Source: Catonia carolina (lineage: Eukaryota > Arthropoda > Insecta > Hemiptera > Achilidae). Taken from it: a stretch of 64,000 nt of DNA. Made by a program: the position numbers and the translations under genes. Shown here piece by piece: positions 11,014 through 21,354 of the stretch (its first letter is position 1; each line of letters opens with the position of its first letter). Where the stretch lies: positions 12,774,274-12,838,273 of the forward strand of contig JAQMRL010000014.1 in assembly GCA_035578175.1 (NCBI GenBank), written 5' to 3'. The notes beneath the pieces are model-generated. The model did no database searches. It was not told the DNA's origin and saw only the letters and a program-made list of their open reading frames with translations.

Positions 11014-12684
11014 TATGTTCGGGTCAGCAAAGAAAAGGAAACCATTGACGATATACGAGGGTAAGTCAATTATTATCCGTAATTTAGTTATATTTTTGTT
11101 TATGTTGGCAGTACTGTCGTTTTGCGTTGATGATGCATGCTTTGTTTATTTGTGGTTATATGTATGCAAGTTACAAGCTGCTAGGTTATTTTTGTTATCG
11201 CTGTCGTGCTGTTAATCATGGCTGCTCCGCTTTTTATTTGCACCAAAGAAGAGCAACATTTAGTGATCCATTTTTTGTGGATCACTGAATGTTGCTCTGT
11301 TGAATTTTTTGTGGTCGGAAGGTGTATCAGGGGCCCAAAATTCATAGAAGACTTTCGGTACAGTACGAGAACACTGTTTTGCCACAATAGAGTGTCTACG
11401 AGTGGGTTGAAAAATTCAAAAATGGTCGCACAAGTGTTATGCACGATGAAGGAGCCGGACGACCATTTACCGCTGTAAATTAAGAAAACATTGAGCGTTC
11501 ACGTGAAATGATTCTCTTAGACAGACGAGTAACTATTGACGAAGTGGCACATCGTCTGCAAATTAGCCACGGTTCTGCCTACGAAATCATTCACAACACA
11601 CTTGGGTTTCATAAAGTTTGTGCAAGATGGGTCCCAAAACAACTGACTGTTGCATAAACAAACGCGCTTGGACATCTGCAAAAAACATTTGGATTGCTAT
11701 TGTAATGAACGGGACAACTTCTTAGACAGAATCATTACTGGTGACGAAATATGGATCCATCATTACAAGCCAAAGAGTAAATGACAGAGTATGGAATGGA
11801 AACATCCAAATTCGCCGTGTAAGAAAAAATTCAAGACCCAACCGCTCGCAGGAAACTTACTTTGTTCCAACCTGCTAACATGCTCAGTGCTTACGGTTAC
11901 GGTTTTTTGGGACTCACAAGGTCCAGTACTGGAACATTATCAGGAAAGGGGCAAAACAATAAACAGTGCATGTTACAGTGAGATGCTTACTGCCAAGCTA
12001 AAGCCTGCAATTTGAAGCAAACGCCGAGGACTGCTGTCAAAAGGTGATGTATTGTTGCCCGACAATGCCCGTCCGCATACTGCTGAAACGCTCCAGAAAC
12101 TCAATTTTGAAATACTGGCTCATCCTCCATATAGTCCCGATCTTGCTCCTTCTGATTATCACTTGTTTGGTCCACTCAAAGAGGCATTAAGGGGCTGTCG
12201 ACTTACCTCGGATAAAGCATTGAAAGAAGCGGTGCACTCCTGGCTCGCATCTCAACCAAAAACCTTATTTTATGAGGGCATCAGGAAACTTGAACAACGA
12301 TGGACCATGGGCGTTGAAAAGCAAGGGGACTACGTCAAAAAATGATGTACTTGTAAGTTTCCTATTTGATTACAATAAAATTTTATAACTACATTGCGGA
12401 TAATAATTGACTTACCCTCGTAGATTAGAAAAGAAATTGTTGCTAAATTAGAATGTGGAGTATCACAGGTGGATTTGGCTTCAACGTATGGATTGAACAA
12501 GCCTACATCTACTATTGCTACAATCACCAAGAACAAAGAAAGCATTGAGGCAACTGCTGTTACAATAGGTGTAATCAGGATTGACAAATACAGAAATGTA
12601 ATTCATGACTATGTATCGGGGTAGCACCCCACTATAAGAACTCCATTTCAGAATGGATTAAGTTCGTGTAGTGAGGTATGACTG
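11014..12684 (+). pseudogene. Tigger/pogo transposase N-terminus, split by mariner MarC
   Basis: Before the mariner the frame reads MFGSAKKRKPLTI; after it the same frame continues IRKEIVAKLECGVSQVDLAS then TYGLNKPTSTIATITKNKES. Joined, this is the centromere-protein-B-like helix-turn-helix (Psq type) found at the N-terminus of Tigger/jerky transposases. About 35 codons later the frame ends, and at 12625-12684 comes a Tigger-type terminal repeat (reverse reads CAGTCATACCTCACTACACG) with flanking TA at 12685-12686. The DDE domain and left terminal repeat are missing: an internally deleted element that later received MarC at a TA. Confidence 0.75.
11056..12420 (+). pseudogene. MarC: nearly full-length mutated mariner
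   Basis: 1365 bp with terminal inverted repeats CGAGGGTAAGTCAATTATTA / ..TAATAATTGACTTACCCTCG and TA on both sides (11054-11055, 12421-12422). The transposase starts at 11218 (MAAPLFICTKEEQHLVIHFL) and shows the mariner landmarks in order: MHDEGAG region, LTIDE-like helix region, ITGDEIW (first catalytic Asp), TVFWDSQGPV, DNARPHTA (second Asp), HPPYSPDLAPSDYHLFG (third Asp), and a C-terminus ..EKQGDYVKK stopping at 12342-12344. It is inactive: several frameshifts and stops, a short palindromic insertion (11251-11297), a 35-bp foreign insertion (11857-11891), and only 30 residues between the last two Asp instead of 34, consistent with a 12-bp in-frame deletion. Confidence 0.9.
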
Positions 12685-12898
12685 TATCTGAAAGAAATAT
12701 TTACAAGAATTTTATTAATGATATTTTGATTTCAGAATAATACAGTGGTTTTATGTCTATGTATTTTAATATTCATAAAAATAAAGTCATCAAACACATT
12801 TGATTATTCATTTAAAGAACTTAGTAGTGCAGCCTTGCAGAATTTTTTTACGCCAGTAAAAGGTAAGTGCAGCTTAATGGGTGAATGAAGGTGCTATA
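12685..12898. other. Unassigned AT-rich spacer
   Basis: No element recognised between the Tigger end and the next mariner. Confidence 0.4.
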
Positions 12899-13827
12899 CG
12901 AGGTGTAGCTATTAAATAACGAAACTGACATTGTAAATATTTTATTTTAATTTTATACATAATCACTTATTATAACCTTCAATATACACTCCTTCTCTAT
13001 CCCTACAGTGCTCCATGCGAATTTTCCATTGTTGGAAACAGTGCTGGAAGACATCTTCTGTCAGCTCCTTCAGGACGCATACCGCTTTCTCTTTTACAGC
13101 TTCCACAGACTCAAATCTTGTCCCTTTTAATGCAGATTTTACCTTAGGAAACAGGTTGAAAATAACAGCATGTGATGAAACATGGTTTTTTTACTTATGA
13201 TCCGGAAACGAAGCACCTATCCATGCACTGGAAGAGCCGAACTTCACAGACAGCCAGAAAAGCTCGAATGAGCAAGTCAAAATTTAAAGCAATGATGATT
13301 GTTTTTTTTTATATCCATGGGATTGTGTACCTTCACTGGGTTCCTGAAGGTCAAACAATTAATCAATATTACTACCTTGAGGTACTTTCTAAACTACGTC
13401 AAAGAGTAAGGAAAAAACGCCCCGAAATGTGGCAGGACAAATCATGGGTTCTCGACCAAGACAATGCGCCAGCTCATTCCGCGTTGTCTGTCAAGAGGTT
13501 CCTAGCCAAGGACAGCATCTCAGTATTTAAACATCCATCTTATTCACCAGATCTTGGACCATGTGACTTCTACCTGTTCCCTAAGGTGAAATCTGCATTA
13601 AAAGGGACAAGATTTGAGTCTGTGGAAGCTGTAAAAGAGAAAGTGGGACGTGTTCTGAAGGAGCTGACAGAAGATGACTTCCAGCACTGTTTCCAACTAT
13701 GGAAAATTCGCATGGAGTGTTATAGGGATAGAGACGGAGTGTATATTGAAGGTGACAATAAGTGATTATGTATAAAATTAAAATTAAACTTTTTACGTCA
13801 GTCTCGTTATTTAATAGCCGCACCTCG
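12899..13827 (+). mobile_element. MarP copy 2: palindromic mariner, subtype A
   Basis: 929 bp, TA on both sides (12897-12898, 13828-13829). Inverted arms about 256 bp (12899-13156 and 13572-13827). Transposase remnant on the plus strand; 13172-13765 is open for 197 codons and holds DQDNAPAHSALSVKRFLAKD and SPDLGPCDFYLFPKVKSALK (34 residues between the two Asp). The CDETW block with the first catalytic Asp is one base out of frame because a T run is one base longer. Inner junction is the same as in copies 1, 4 and 6. Confidence 0.9.
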
Positions 13828-14139
13828 TATGAATCAGAGTTCTAAAGCTCCCATCTTTTTGTGATACATTTTATCTCTTCATGAGAATATTAAAAGTTTT
13901 TCAAACTTTATTTGTCTTGTAACTGTATTTTGCATGTAACCAAGTGACTCCTAAATTTTTTTTGCCATACTTTTAGTGTTGACTATGGCATTTAAAATAC
14001 ATTTTTTAGAAAGGTGTTAAAGTAAAATAATACAAAAATCCCGTTCATGAGACAATCCGTCTCATGGTTAGAGAAAATTTTTAAAAGGTTTACATTGGAT
14101 ATCTAACAAAAACCATTAGTGATTTCTTTATCTACTTTA
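13828..14139. other. Unassigned AT-rich sequence
   Basis: Nothing recognised. Confidence 0.4.
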
Positions 14140-14335
14140 TAAGAGGAATCGGATGACACTATTTTTGTTTCCAAAATCTGACTGATTTCTTGACTTCTGG
14201 TTTTGGACTACTTCTGGTCGAAATCGGAATTTCAAACCCAATTGAGGCCCACTAATTTTTTGTGTAGATAACGAATCTGAAAACAGTTTGTTGCTATCTC
14301 TTGTAGTTTTTGACATTACGGGGTGATAGACGAAT
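14140..14335 (-). repeat. CRR repeat unit
   Basis: Reverse-oriented unit of the repeat at 40095-41050 (AATCGGAATTTCAAACCCAA and GTTGCTATCTCTTGTAGTTT phrases). Confidence 0.7.
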
Positions 14336-14425
14336 GGAGAAAAAAAAATGATTGATGACATTTAGAAATTATCATCAAAAATTTAATCTTATGAAAATGG
14401 ATGAACAGTATATATTTATTTTTTA

Positions 14426-14939
14426 GTGCTTGTTTAGCCACAATGGACCACTTAAGTCAATTTGGAAGCTTTGTCTTTTTTTGGCATGATATTCTCTCTG
14501 TTCTGAGCACGCTTCTGTTTGGCTGCTTCTGAAAATTTTCTCTTCTTATACTCTCTTTTCTGTCGTAAGCCGATGGTTGTGGTCCTTGATGACCTGTTTG
14601 TATTTAGGTGACTTTTCTGTTAGATTTTTGTGAGTTAGTCCAAGTTCTTGTAAATCCCTTTTGATTTCTTTGTACCACTGGTATGCGTTACCAGCGTCCG
14701 TTTTTTGCCTCATTGCATGGTCAATTATTCTGCGTAATAGTCTAGTGTTTGGTGTTCTTAGTATATATCCAAAGTATGACAACCGTTACTTGCGCATGGC
14801 CACTGTTATTGGTTCTATGTCTCTGTAGACTTGATCGTTAGGCAAAAGTCTGTAGTGATTGTCTACCTTGTGCTTCTTGTTTATGTAAGTTCTGAGTATC
14901 CTATGTTCTACTTTTCTGCAGGTTTCCTTGATTCCTTAA
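14426..14939 (-). mobile_element. LINE ORF2 C-terminal fragment
   Basis: Minus-strand translation runs GIKETCRKVEHRILRTYINK, KHKVDNHYRLLPNDQVYRDI, EPITVAMRK, stop, RLSYFGYILRTPNTRLLRRI, then DLQELGLTHKNLTEKSPKYK. This is the region downstream of the reverse transcriptase in non-LTR retrotransposons (YFGYILR..NTRLLRRI block). The second copy at 46481-47055 is close and has the same in-frame TAA before RLSYFG. Confidence 0.75.
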
Positions 14940-15049
14940 TAATATAAGACAAATATTTTCATGAGAGAATTGGATTTTTAAGAAATAATTAAAGGGGTTC
15001 ACAACAAAACACTGTATCCATTTTTTAGAATTTTACAGAAGGAATGAAA

Positions 15050-15245
15050 AACTGATGGCAGCTAAACAATTTTTCTGCTTGTGTGAGGCCAAATTTAAAC
15101 CATGTGAGGTGACTTCAGACGTTTCTGGAAGGTCACATTCTCAGCATTCAGTGTAGGTTTCTCCTTCCTTCTGTCCTCCGTTTTCTGTTAATACTCTTCA
15201 TTGAAGCTCTTAAAATGTTAATAGTTGTCTGAATTTAAATAAATT
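15050..15245 (-). mobile_element. LINE 3'-end fragment
   Basis: DNA similarity to 8540-8720 (ACATTCTCAGCAT.. and ..TTCTGTCC..TTCTGT.. phrases, AGCTCTTAAAATGTTAATAG), i.e. the same LINE tail as at 8371-8830. Degenerate. Confidence 0.5.
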
Positions 15246-15549
15246 TAAGTCATTTGAATCAGGTTTTGTTAAAAAGAAACTGAAAAATAAAACTTTAGGA
15301 AGTTAAGATAAACTTTTTATTTCTTTTACTTGATTGAAAAATATTTAATAAAATTCATGCTATTAACAAACTGTAAAAATGTTATGCGGTTTGGAAAACA
15401 ATGTTTGTTTGATGTAATCACCTTTCACAAATCTAAAACAAAAAAAGTGAAATTTTGATCAAAACATTAAAAAATATTTTCAACAAAATGTTATTGATAC
15501 TAACATTTTTACATGGTTTGGAAAACAGTTTTATTTTTTATTTTTTTTT
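15246..15549. other. AT-rich spacer
   Basis: Nothing recognised. Confidence 0.4.
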
Positions 15550-15710
15550 AGTTAATTTAAAGTTGTATGGACAGCTTGTTCATTAGCAACTATTGTGGGT
15601 TTTGGTATATTAACACATTAAAATTTCCTGACCCGAGCTGGAAATCCAACCCGGGATTCTGCTTTGTAAACTGGTGCGCTAGCCCCTACAACATAGATGT
15701 GGCCAGTTTT
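15550..15710 (-). repeat. SINE2 copy (tRNA-derived)
   Basis: Reverse-oriented. Reading the minus strand: a tRNA-like head (TGGTGTAG-type A box region, CCGGGTTGGATTTCC as B box) then a body ending GTTGCTAATGA..ACTTTAAAT and an A-rich end. The family recurs at 22440, 29900, 41075, 45757, 48275, 49290 and 49958. Confidence 0.65.
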
Positions 15711-16659
15711 GAAAAAGTCATCTTTCAAAACAAAAGAATGGAGGAAGTTCGGTCTAAAGAATTAAAAAATTTGACATCTAGTTGAGCATTTCAAACTAAA
15801 TACTGTTTAAGATATTCAATGCTGAGTAATTATGAGGTATCTCTCCCCTCATCGGGCTAATTACTCATGCAGCGTGTTCTCCACTTGCTTTGTGTAGGGC
15901 CTACAATTATGTTAGTAACGTTTTTATAGATTTATTTTATTTGCGACCTATACATGGATTTATAATAATTACTAATAATATAAAAACAAACAATTTGATG
16001 GTTTTTAGGTTTATTTTCGCCTGTTATAATAAATGTACTTCTTGTTTGATTTTTCCATTTACCTTTACGATTTACGCGTAATTTCTTAAATAATTTTAAA
16101 CTGCAAATAATATAATTTTAAAGTAAATCTTAAAGTGTAAGCTATTTCGAATCGATATCTGCAAAGATACATAATTTACAGCTTCAACTATACCCTGAAA
16201 ACTCGTTAAATATACTGTACAAGGGTAGAAGATCATATGACGAAAATTAAAAAAATGAACTGCACGGTTACAAAGAGAAACCCTTTTGAGGGCTGTATAA
16301 TAGCAACAAACTGATATCCGACAGGCAGTGTCCCTCCAGAATTACTTAAAATGATAACAAAACAGAACTCATTAGGTGAGACGGCAGCCTGGCGATAACA
16401 TCTACCCATGACCCCCCGCTAGGCAAGTTTCTATCACTGAATGTGTTAAAAAAAGAACAGTCATTGACTTATACCCTTTCAACTCTAATAAAGAGCTTTA
16501 ATAACTGGTTGTGACACTAGATTAATGTAGAAACATTCTTGTACCACAAATCAACGATGGATCATCTATTGCAAAAATGTGAAAAAAATATTTATGCCTT
16601 TTTTACAGAAACAAATTGATTTTAAGTTTGGAATTTATAAATTTTTTTATAATTTGCAG
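15711..16659. other. Unassigned sequence upstream of first visible EGF exon
   Basis: Probably intronic. No exon with a fitting phase and splice sites and no repeat family were recognised. Confidence 0.4.
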
Positions 16660-16872
16660 GTTCAGCAAGTACAGTGATACCAAAATTTTGTAAAAGACAT
16701 TCCGAGTGTCGTTCAGATCAGAATTGTGGTAAAGATGGATATTGTGTGAACCCTTGTCTACAAAAAGCATGTGGTGAAAATGCTATTTGCATGGTTATAG
16801 ATCATGCTAGACAATGCTGTTGTCCCCCTGGATTTAAAGGTAGCCCCTACACAACATGTATACCAATTAACA
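16660..16872 (+). CDS. EGF-module exon 1 (of visible exons)
   Basis: Acceptor TTATAATTTGCAG, donor A|GTAAGT; 213 bp, phase 1 on both sides. Encodes one complete module: FCKRHSECRSDQNCGKDGYC, VNPCLQKACGENAICMVIDH, then QCCCPPGFKGSPYTTC. The NPC, CGENAxC and CxCPPGFxGSP motifs are the standard dumpy/EGF features. An extra Cys (QCCCP) makes an odd count. Because it starts in phase 1 there must be at least one exon upstream. Confidence 0.88.
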
Positions 16873-16917
16873 GTAAGTATAAAAATATATAGAATACTTT
16901 TCATTCTTAATGTTATA

Positions 16918-17834
16918 CGAGGGGTTACCCAAAAGAAACCAGAATTATTTTTCAAAAGCTATTTATTTTTAAATTTTTTTACAAAACTACCTTATCCCCT
17001 TCAAAAAACTCTCTATTACAACTAATACATTTATCCCGCCAGTGCTTCCACTGTTCGAAACATTTTTTTGTAGTCATTTTTAGAAATGGCTGACAGCTCC
17101 TCCCTTGTTTTTTTCTTGACCGCTTCGATGTTGTCAAATTGGTGTCCTTTAATGTCCCTTTTCATACGTGGAAATAAGAAAAAGTCGCACAGAGCCAGAT
17201 CAGGCGAGTAAGGTGCGTGGGGCAGCGGAACCATGCCATTTTTAGTCAAAAAATCTTTCACCGGGATGGCTATGTGTGCAGGTGCATTGTTGTGGTGGAA
17301 GAACCAGTCTCCTGTCTGCCACAAATCGGATTTTTTTTGACGAACACTGTTGCGCAATCTTCTTAAAACTTCCAAATTGTCAGTCGACGGTCTGAGAGCA
17401 CACACTTTCAAATTTTTTAATAATTTTTGTCGATTCGGGCAGTTGATGGACGTCCAGAACGAGGTTTGTCATGAATCAACATGTTGCCATTTTTAAACCA
17501 AGAAAACCACTTGTATACTTGAGATTTTCCCATAGCCTCATCTTTATCAGCTGTTTTCAACATTAACACAGTTTCAGCAGCACTTTTACCGAGTAGAAAA
17601 CAAAATTTCACAGCTACACGTTGTTCACTTAAACTTGCCATCATAAAAAACGAAAGAACAAAACAGCGCTAGCAAAAACAATCCCTACAGATGAATATTG
17701 AACTCGCAATGAGTTACAATCACTTCTCTGAACTCCCAATGAGTTGCACTATACACGTCTGTGTGGCAGAAATGCGTTCTACACAAGCACCACCCACGGC
17801 AATGCTATTCCAGTTACTTTTGGGTACCTCCTTG
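16918..17834 (-). mobile_element. MarB copy 1: internally deleted mariner
   Basis: 917 bp; ends CGAGGGGTTACCCAAAAG and (reverse) CAAGGAGGTACCCAAAAG; TA on the left, CA on the right (mutated). On the minus strand the N-terminal helix-turn-helix part (17417-17644: MASLSEQRVAVKFCFLLGKS, YKWFSWFKNGN, RSGRPSTAR) is fused to the C-terminal catalytic part (17031-17411: LEVLRRLRNSVRQKKSDLWQ, HAPYSPDLALCDFFLFPRMK). The segment with the first catalytic Asp is deleted, and the second is changed (HHNNAPAH instead of HHDNAPAH). The copy at 34856 has the same internal deletion. Confidence 0.9.
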
Positions 17835-18099
17835 CATATTTGGATCTTTTTACTATTTTTTAAAAAATTGTTTAAAAAAAATTTGAAGATGTGATAGTGC
17901 TGTTCGAGCATCAATGGTATTCTCCTACTGTTGATCCATCTGGTAGTCTGCTCTCACACCGGTGAAACTCGACCTCGATGCGATTAAAATGACTCGATCG
18001 AAAAATGAGTCATGTTGTGCATGTTCGCACATTGAGGAGACTCAACTTCGACACAACTATTAAAGCTTTTCTTCGAATCCACCTGCAATATGCAAAATG
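17835..18099. other. Sequence before the Harbinger relic
   Basis: Contains TCGA-rich motifs; perhaps the 5' non-coding part of the Harbinger element, but no terminal repeat could be fixed. Confidence 0.3.
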
Positions 18100-19290
18100 T
18101 CAAGTGATGAAGAAGATGTAGTCGTTGCTTATTACTATCTAAGAAGAAAACAGAAAAAAAAACAGCTGTTGGATATCACCATATATGAGGTGTGGCTAAT
18201 AATAACGAGACTGACGTAAAAAATTTAATTTAATTTTATACATAATCACTTATTGTCACCTTCAATATACACTCCTTCTCTATACCTATAACACTCCATG
18301 CAAATTTTCCATTGTTGGAAACAGTGCTGGAAGTCATCCTCTGTCAGGTCCTTCAGGACATGTGCCGCTTTCTCTTTTACAGCTTCCACAGACTCAAATC
18401 TTGTCCCTTTTAATGCAGATTTCACCTTAGGGGACAGGTAGAAGTCACATGGTCCAAGATCTGGTGAATAAGATGGATGTTTAAACACTAAGATGCTGTC
18501 CTTGGCTAGAAACCTCTTGACAGATAACGCGGAATGAGCTGGCGCATTGTCTTGGTGGAGAACCCATGATTTGTCCTGCCACATTTCGGGGCGTTTTTTC
18601 CTTACTCTTTGACATAGTTTAGAAAGTACCTCAAGGTAGTAATATTGATTAATTGTTTGACCTTCAGAAACCTAGTGAAGGTACACAATCCCATGGATAT
18701 AAAAAAAACAATCATCATTGCTTTAAATTTTGACTTGCTCATTTGAGCTTTTTTGGCTCTCAGTGATGTTCGGTTCTTCCAGTGCATGGATTGGTGCTTC
18801 GTTTCCGGATCATAAGTAAAAATCCACGTTTCATCACATGTTATTATCGTTTCCAAAAAATTTGGGTCATTTTCAATTGTGTACAAAGTGTCAGTACAAA
18901 CATTTTTGAGCAGCACGTGTCCTGAAGGAGCTGACAGAAGATGACTTCCAGCACTGTTTCCAACAATGGAAAATTGGCATGGAGCGTTGTAGGGATAGAG
19001 AAGAAGTGTATATTGAAGGTGACAATAAGTGATTATGTATAAAATCTTTTACGTCAGTCTCGTTATTTAATAGCCTCACCTCGTATAAGTAATTATCGTA
19101 ACAGAGGAGCGTATGTGTGTGCCTAAGAACTCTCCTGTGATGAATACAAATTTAAGTCTTTTTATCGGATGTCAAAAGAAAGTTTCCAACTATTACTTGA
19201 GCTTGTTGGTCCTAGAATTATAAAAAAGACACAAACTATAGGAGTTGTTTATCTCCTGAGGAGCAATTGCTAATCTCTCATGGACATAAA
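18100..19290 (+). pseudogene. PIF/Harbinger transposase relic, split by MarP copy 3
   Basis: Starts MSSDEEDVVVAYYYLRRKQK at 18100, is interrupted by the mariner, and resumes SNYRNRGAYVCA, stop, ELSCDEYKFKSFYRMSKESF, QLLLELVGPRIIKKDTNYRS, CLSPEEQLLISHG. The FYRMS..SF..LL..VGP.I.K.DT..R..LSPEE.L block is the N-terminal signature of HARBI1-type transposases. The DDE domain is not present downstream. The TAA in the stretch after the mariner shows it is dead. Confidence 0.8.
18186..19083 (-). mobile_element. MarP copy 3: palindromic mariner, subtype B
   Basis: 898 bp, TA on both sides (18184-18185, 19084-19085). Inverted arms are shorter (about 170-180 bp: 18186-18369 and 18912-19083) and the core is longer than in subtype A: on the minus strand it keeps YTIENDPNFLETIITCDETW and IFTYDPETKHQSMHW upstream of the DD34D region (18246-18584: HQDNAPAHSALSVKRFLAKD, SPDLGPCDFYLSPKVKSALK). 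The inner junction (GAGCAGCACGTGTCC) is the same as in copy 5. Confidence 0.9.
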
Positions 19291-19705
19291 GTTAAGACAA
19301 ACAGCACTAGTGTAACCTAATACAACATTGCAAACCAAATGCAATTTTTCGTGAACACAAGCATGGCCAGTCACACTGAATCTTTCACGGACACACAGCA
19401 AGGCACTAAAGTTACTATACATTGTACACCGAGCAGAGAAGTCAACAGCTATGCATCCATAAAGGCACCTGCAGGATTAAAGCAAGTCATTATACAGCTG
19501 CTGGAAAGTTTGTTTTGACCACCATTTTCTGTACCAATAAAACTTTGTACAAAAAATCGACCTGTTAGTGAATAATTTAATTCACTTCTTTTCTACATGT
19601 GTAGTTTCCTATTACCTATTACTACATTGTATTGTAGGCTGGATGATAACAGTGTTATTTTAATAACAGGTTATAGAATCCTGCTATCAAGTGGCTGATA
19701 TTATT
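19291..19705. other. Unassigned sequence
   Basis: Perhaps downstream remains of the Harbinger element; nothing definite. Confidence 0.35.
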
Positions 19706-20039
19706 AGGTCCTACGATTTTTTGAGAAAATTGCAAAAAAGTGAAAAATTACTCGAATAAACTACTACTTCCGGTTGACCGATTTTGATGAAAATGTTCGT
19801 GTCGGGTCCGGTAGTGGTATGTAACGTAAGTTTCAAGTTTCAAGTTTGTACGATGTTCCATTCCTGAGATATTCTGTTCACACAAGACACACACACACAC
19901 ACAGAGACCAATTGCTAAAAACTTGTTTTTTGAGTTCAGGGGGTCTGAAAATGTGTGTATCCGGTGAAAACTCTATTTCAAAAAATCGACATGAAAACGA
20001 TACTTTCCTTCCTATAAATTCATGTAGGCAAGAGAAAGT
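19706..20039 (-). repeat. Rep-A, 3'-truncated copy
   Basis: Reverse-oriented: GGCAAGAGAAAGT at 20027-20039 is the outer end; the (CA)n run and the CCGGTTGACCGATTTTGATG block follow in reverse. Confidence 0.75.
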
Positions 20040-20064
20040 AAAAATAACTTTATTTCCCATTACT

Positions 20065-20190
20065 ACAACCAACCAAAAGTCAGATAAATGGATTAAAGAA
20101 GTCAGACAGGATATAGAGAAAACCAGAATAAACCAAGAAAAGTTAATGAACCAAACCAAATTCACTCATTATACAAATTTAATCGTTTGA
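20065..20190 (+). mobile_element. LINE 3'-end fragment
   Basis: Translates SDKWIKEVRQDIEKTRINQE then KLMNQTKFTHY, the same LINE tail as at 8371-8830. Confidence 0.6.
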
Positions 20191-20431
20191 TCTATTTAAT
20201 CAGCGTAAGGTTAGATCAGTTTTTTAGGCATTACAGTCTACCTAGAAAAATAACTCTGGGGCTGTTTCAAAACACATCTTCATTATGTGCCTAGAAAAGA
20301 AGAAAGTGTCAATTATTACCTATATAACCATAACATAAATATTTTTAATTTTGTAATAATTGTATTTTATACGTTAATAGTTATTTTATATTTTTTATAT
20401 ATACTAAAGAAGCATGTTTTTAATTTTACAG

Positions 20432-20491
20432 AGAATTTAATGACGCATGTTAGTAAAAATTTGTTGATTGATGACAGAGATTCAGATTGGT
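20432..20491 (+). CDS. EGF gene, 60-bp linker exon
   Basis: A 20-codon exon with acceptor TTTTAATTTTACAG and donor T|GTAAGTAC, phase 1 on both sides like all other exons. It encodes NLMTHVSKNLLIDDRDSDW, no cysteine, acidic end. Splicing 16872 to 20432 gives AAG, and 20491 to 22725 gives TAT, both open. Supported only by splice signals and phase, so less certain than the module exons. Confidence 0.6.
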
Positions 20492-20718
20492 GTAAGTACA
20501 AATTTATATATTATCTTATTATTATTTTATTAAACATCCTATGTAGGATTTCTTATTATTGTGTACACAGAGTCCAAAAACAAAAACCTGGTGTGTAAAA
20601 TTCACTTGATTTCTTTTTCGCAATTTAAATAATGAACAATATAAGCTATGTTTAATCATTAATGAATGACGCAAAATAAATTAACCTCTGTAGAATTTAA
20701 TAACTTCCTTATATAATC

Positions 20719-21306
20719 ATTCAAAAATAAATCTTTATAATGCATCCTGCAGTTTTAAATATTTCTATTTCATATAATGAATTAATACAATAATTTCACT
20801 AACCTTCTTTTTAAACTGCGTCACCTTTATTTTAATTTTTACTTACACGTATTTCGGTGGATCCACCATCATCAGAGTAAATAACATATAATTGAAACTA
20901 AAAACATTATTTATTAAAAATCTATAGAAGATGATACATCTTCAGTCACTTGTATAAAACTGATTTAAAATTAATTTATTTTAATTTATCCCTTCTCATA
21001 TTTACTGTAGATAGCAGCAGCAGTCAATATCACTTCATCATTCCTAAATTTCACCTGTTCATTCAAAATGTCCTGCTTTTGCTCTTTTAAATATTTATAA
21101 ATGTGGAACATCTCATATTTTTCAATTTTATTTTTATTTTCTATATTACATTGTTCTATTATATTGAAATGTTCATCTATTTTACCAAATTTATGTTTTT
21201 CTTCTTTTATATGATTGGTATAGTTAGATATAATGTAGTCACATTTCAGTGCTTTTTAATGTTCATTATACCTCACTTGAAAATTACGACTAGTCATACC
21301 AATGTA
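20719..21306 (-). mobile_element. Penelope-like element 3' part with GIY-YIG endonuclease end
   Basis: Minus-strand frame 21306-20986 reads YIGMTSRNFQVRYNEH, stop, KALKCDYIISNYTNHIKEEK, HKFGKIDEHFNIIEQCN, ending QVKFRNDEVILTAAAIYSKY then EKG and TAA. YIG..SRNF..R..EH is the second half of the GIY-YIG nuclease core fused to the reverse transcriptase of Penelope-like elements; there is only one internal stop. The 3' UTR (20719-20985) carries GGTGGATCCACCATCATCAG, also at 26811-27244 and in altered form at 53490. Strongly 5'-truncated. Confidence 0.8.
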
Positions 21307-21354
21307 TTTCCTTATATAAGTTCGGAAAATTGCTCGTTGACACTGAATTAAGGA

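Noticed and set aside
12835..12862. Possible short exon before a GTAAGT (CCAGTAAAAG|GTAAGT)
   Set aside because: Acceptor is weak and the phase does not match the EGF gene's rule; kept as intergenic.
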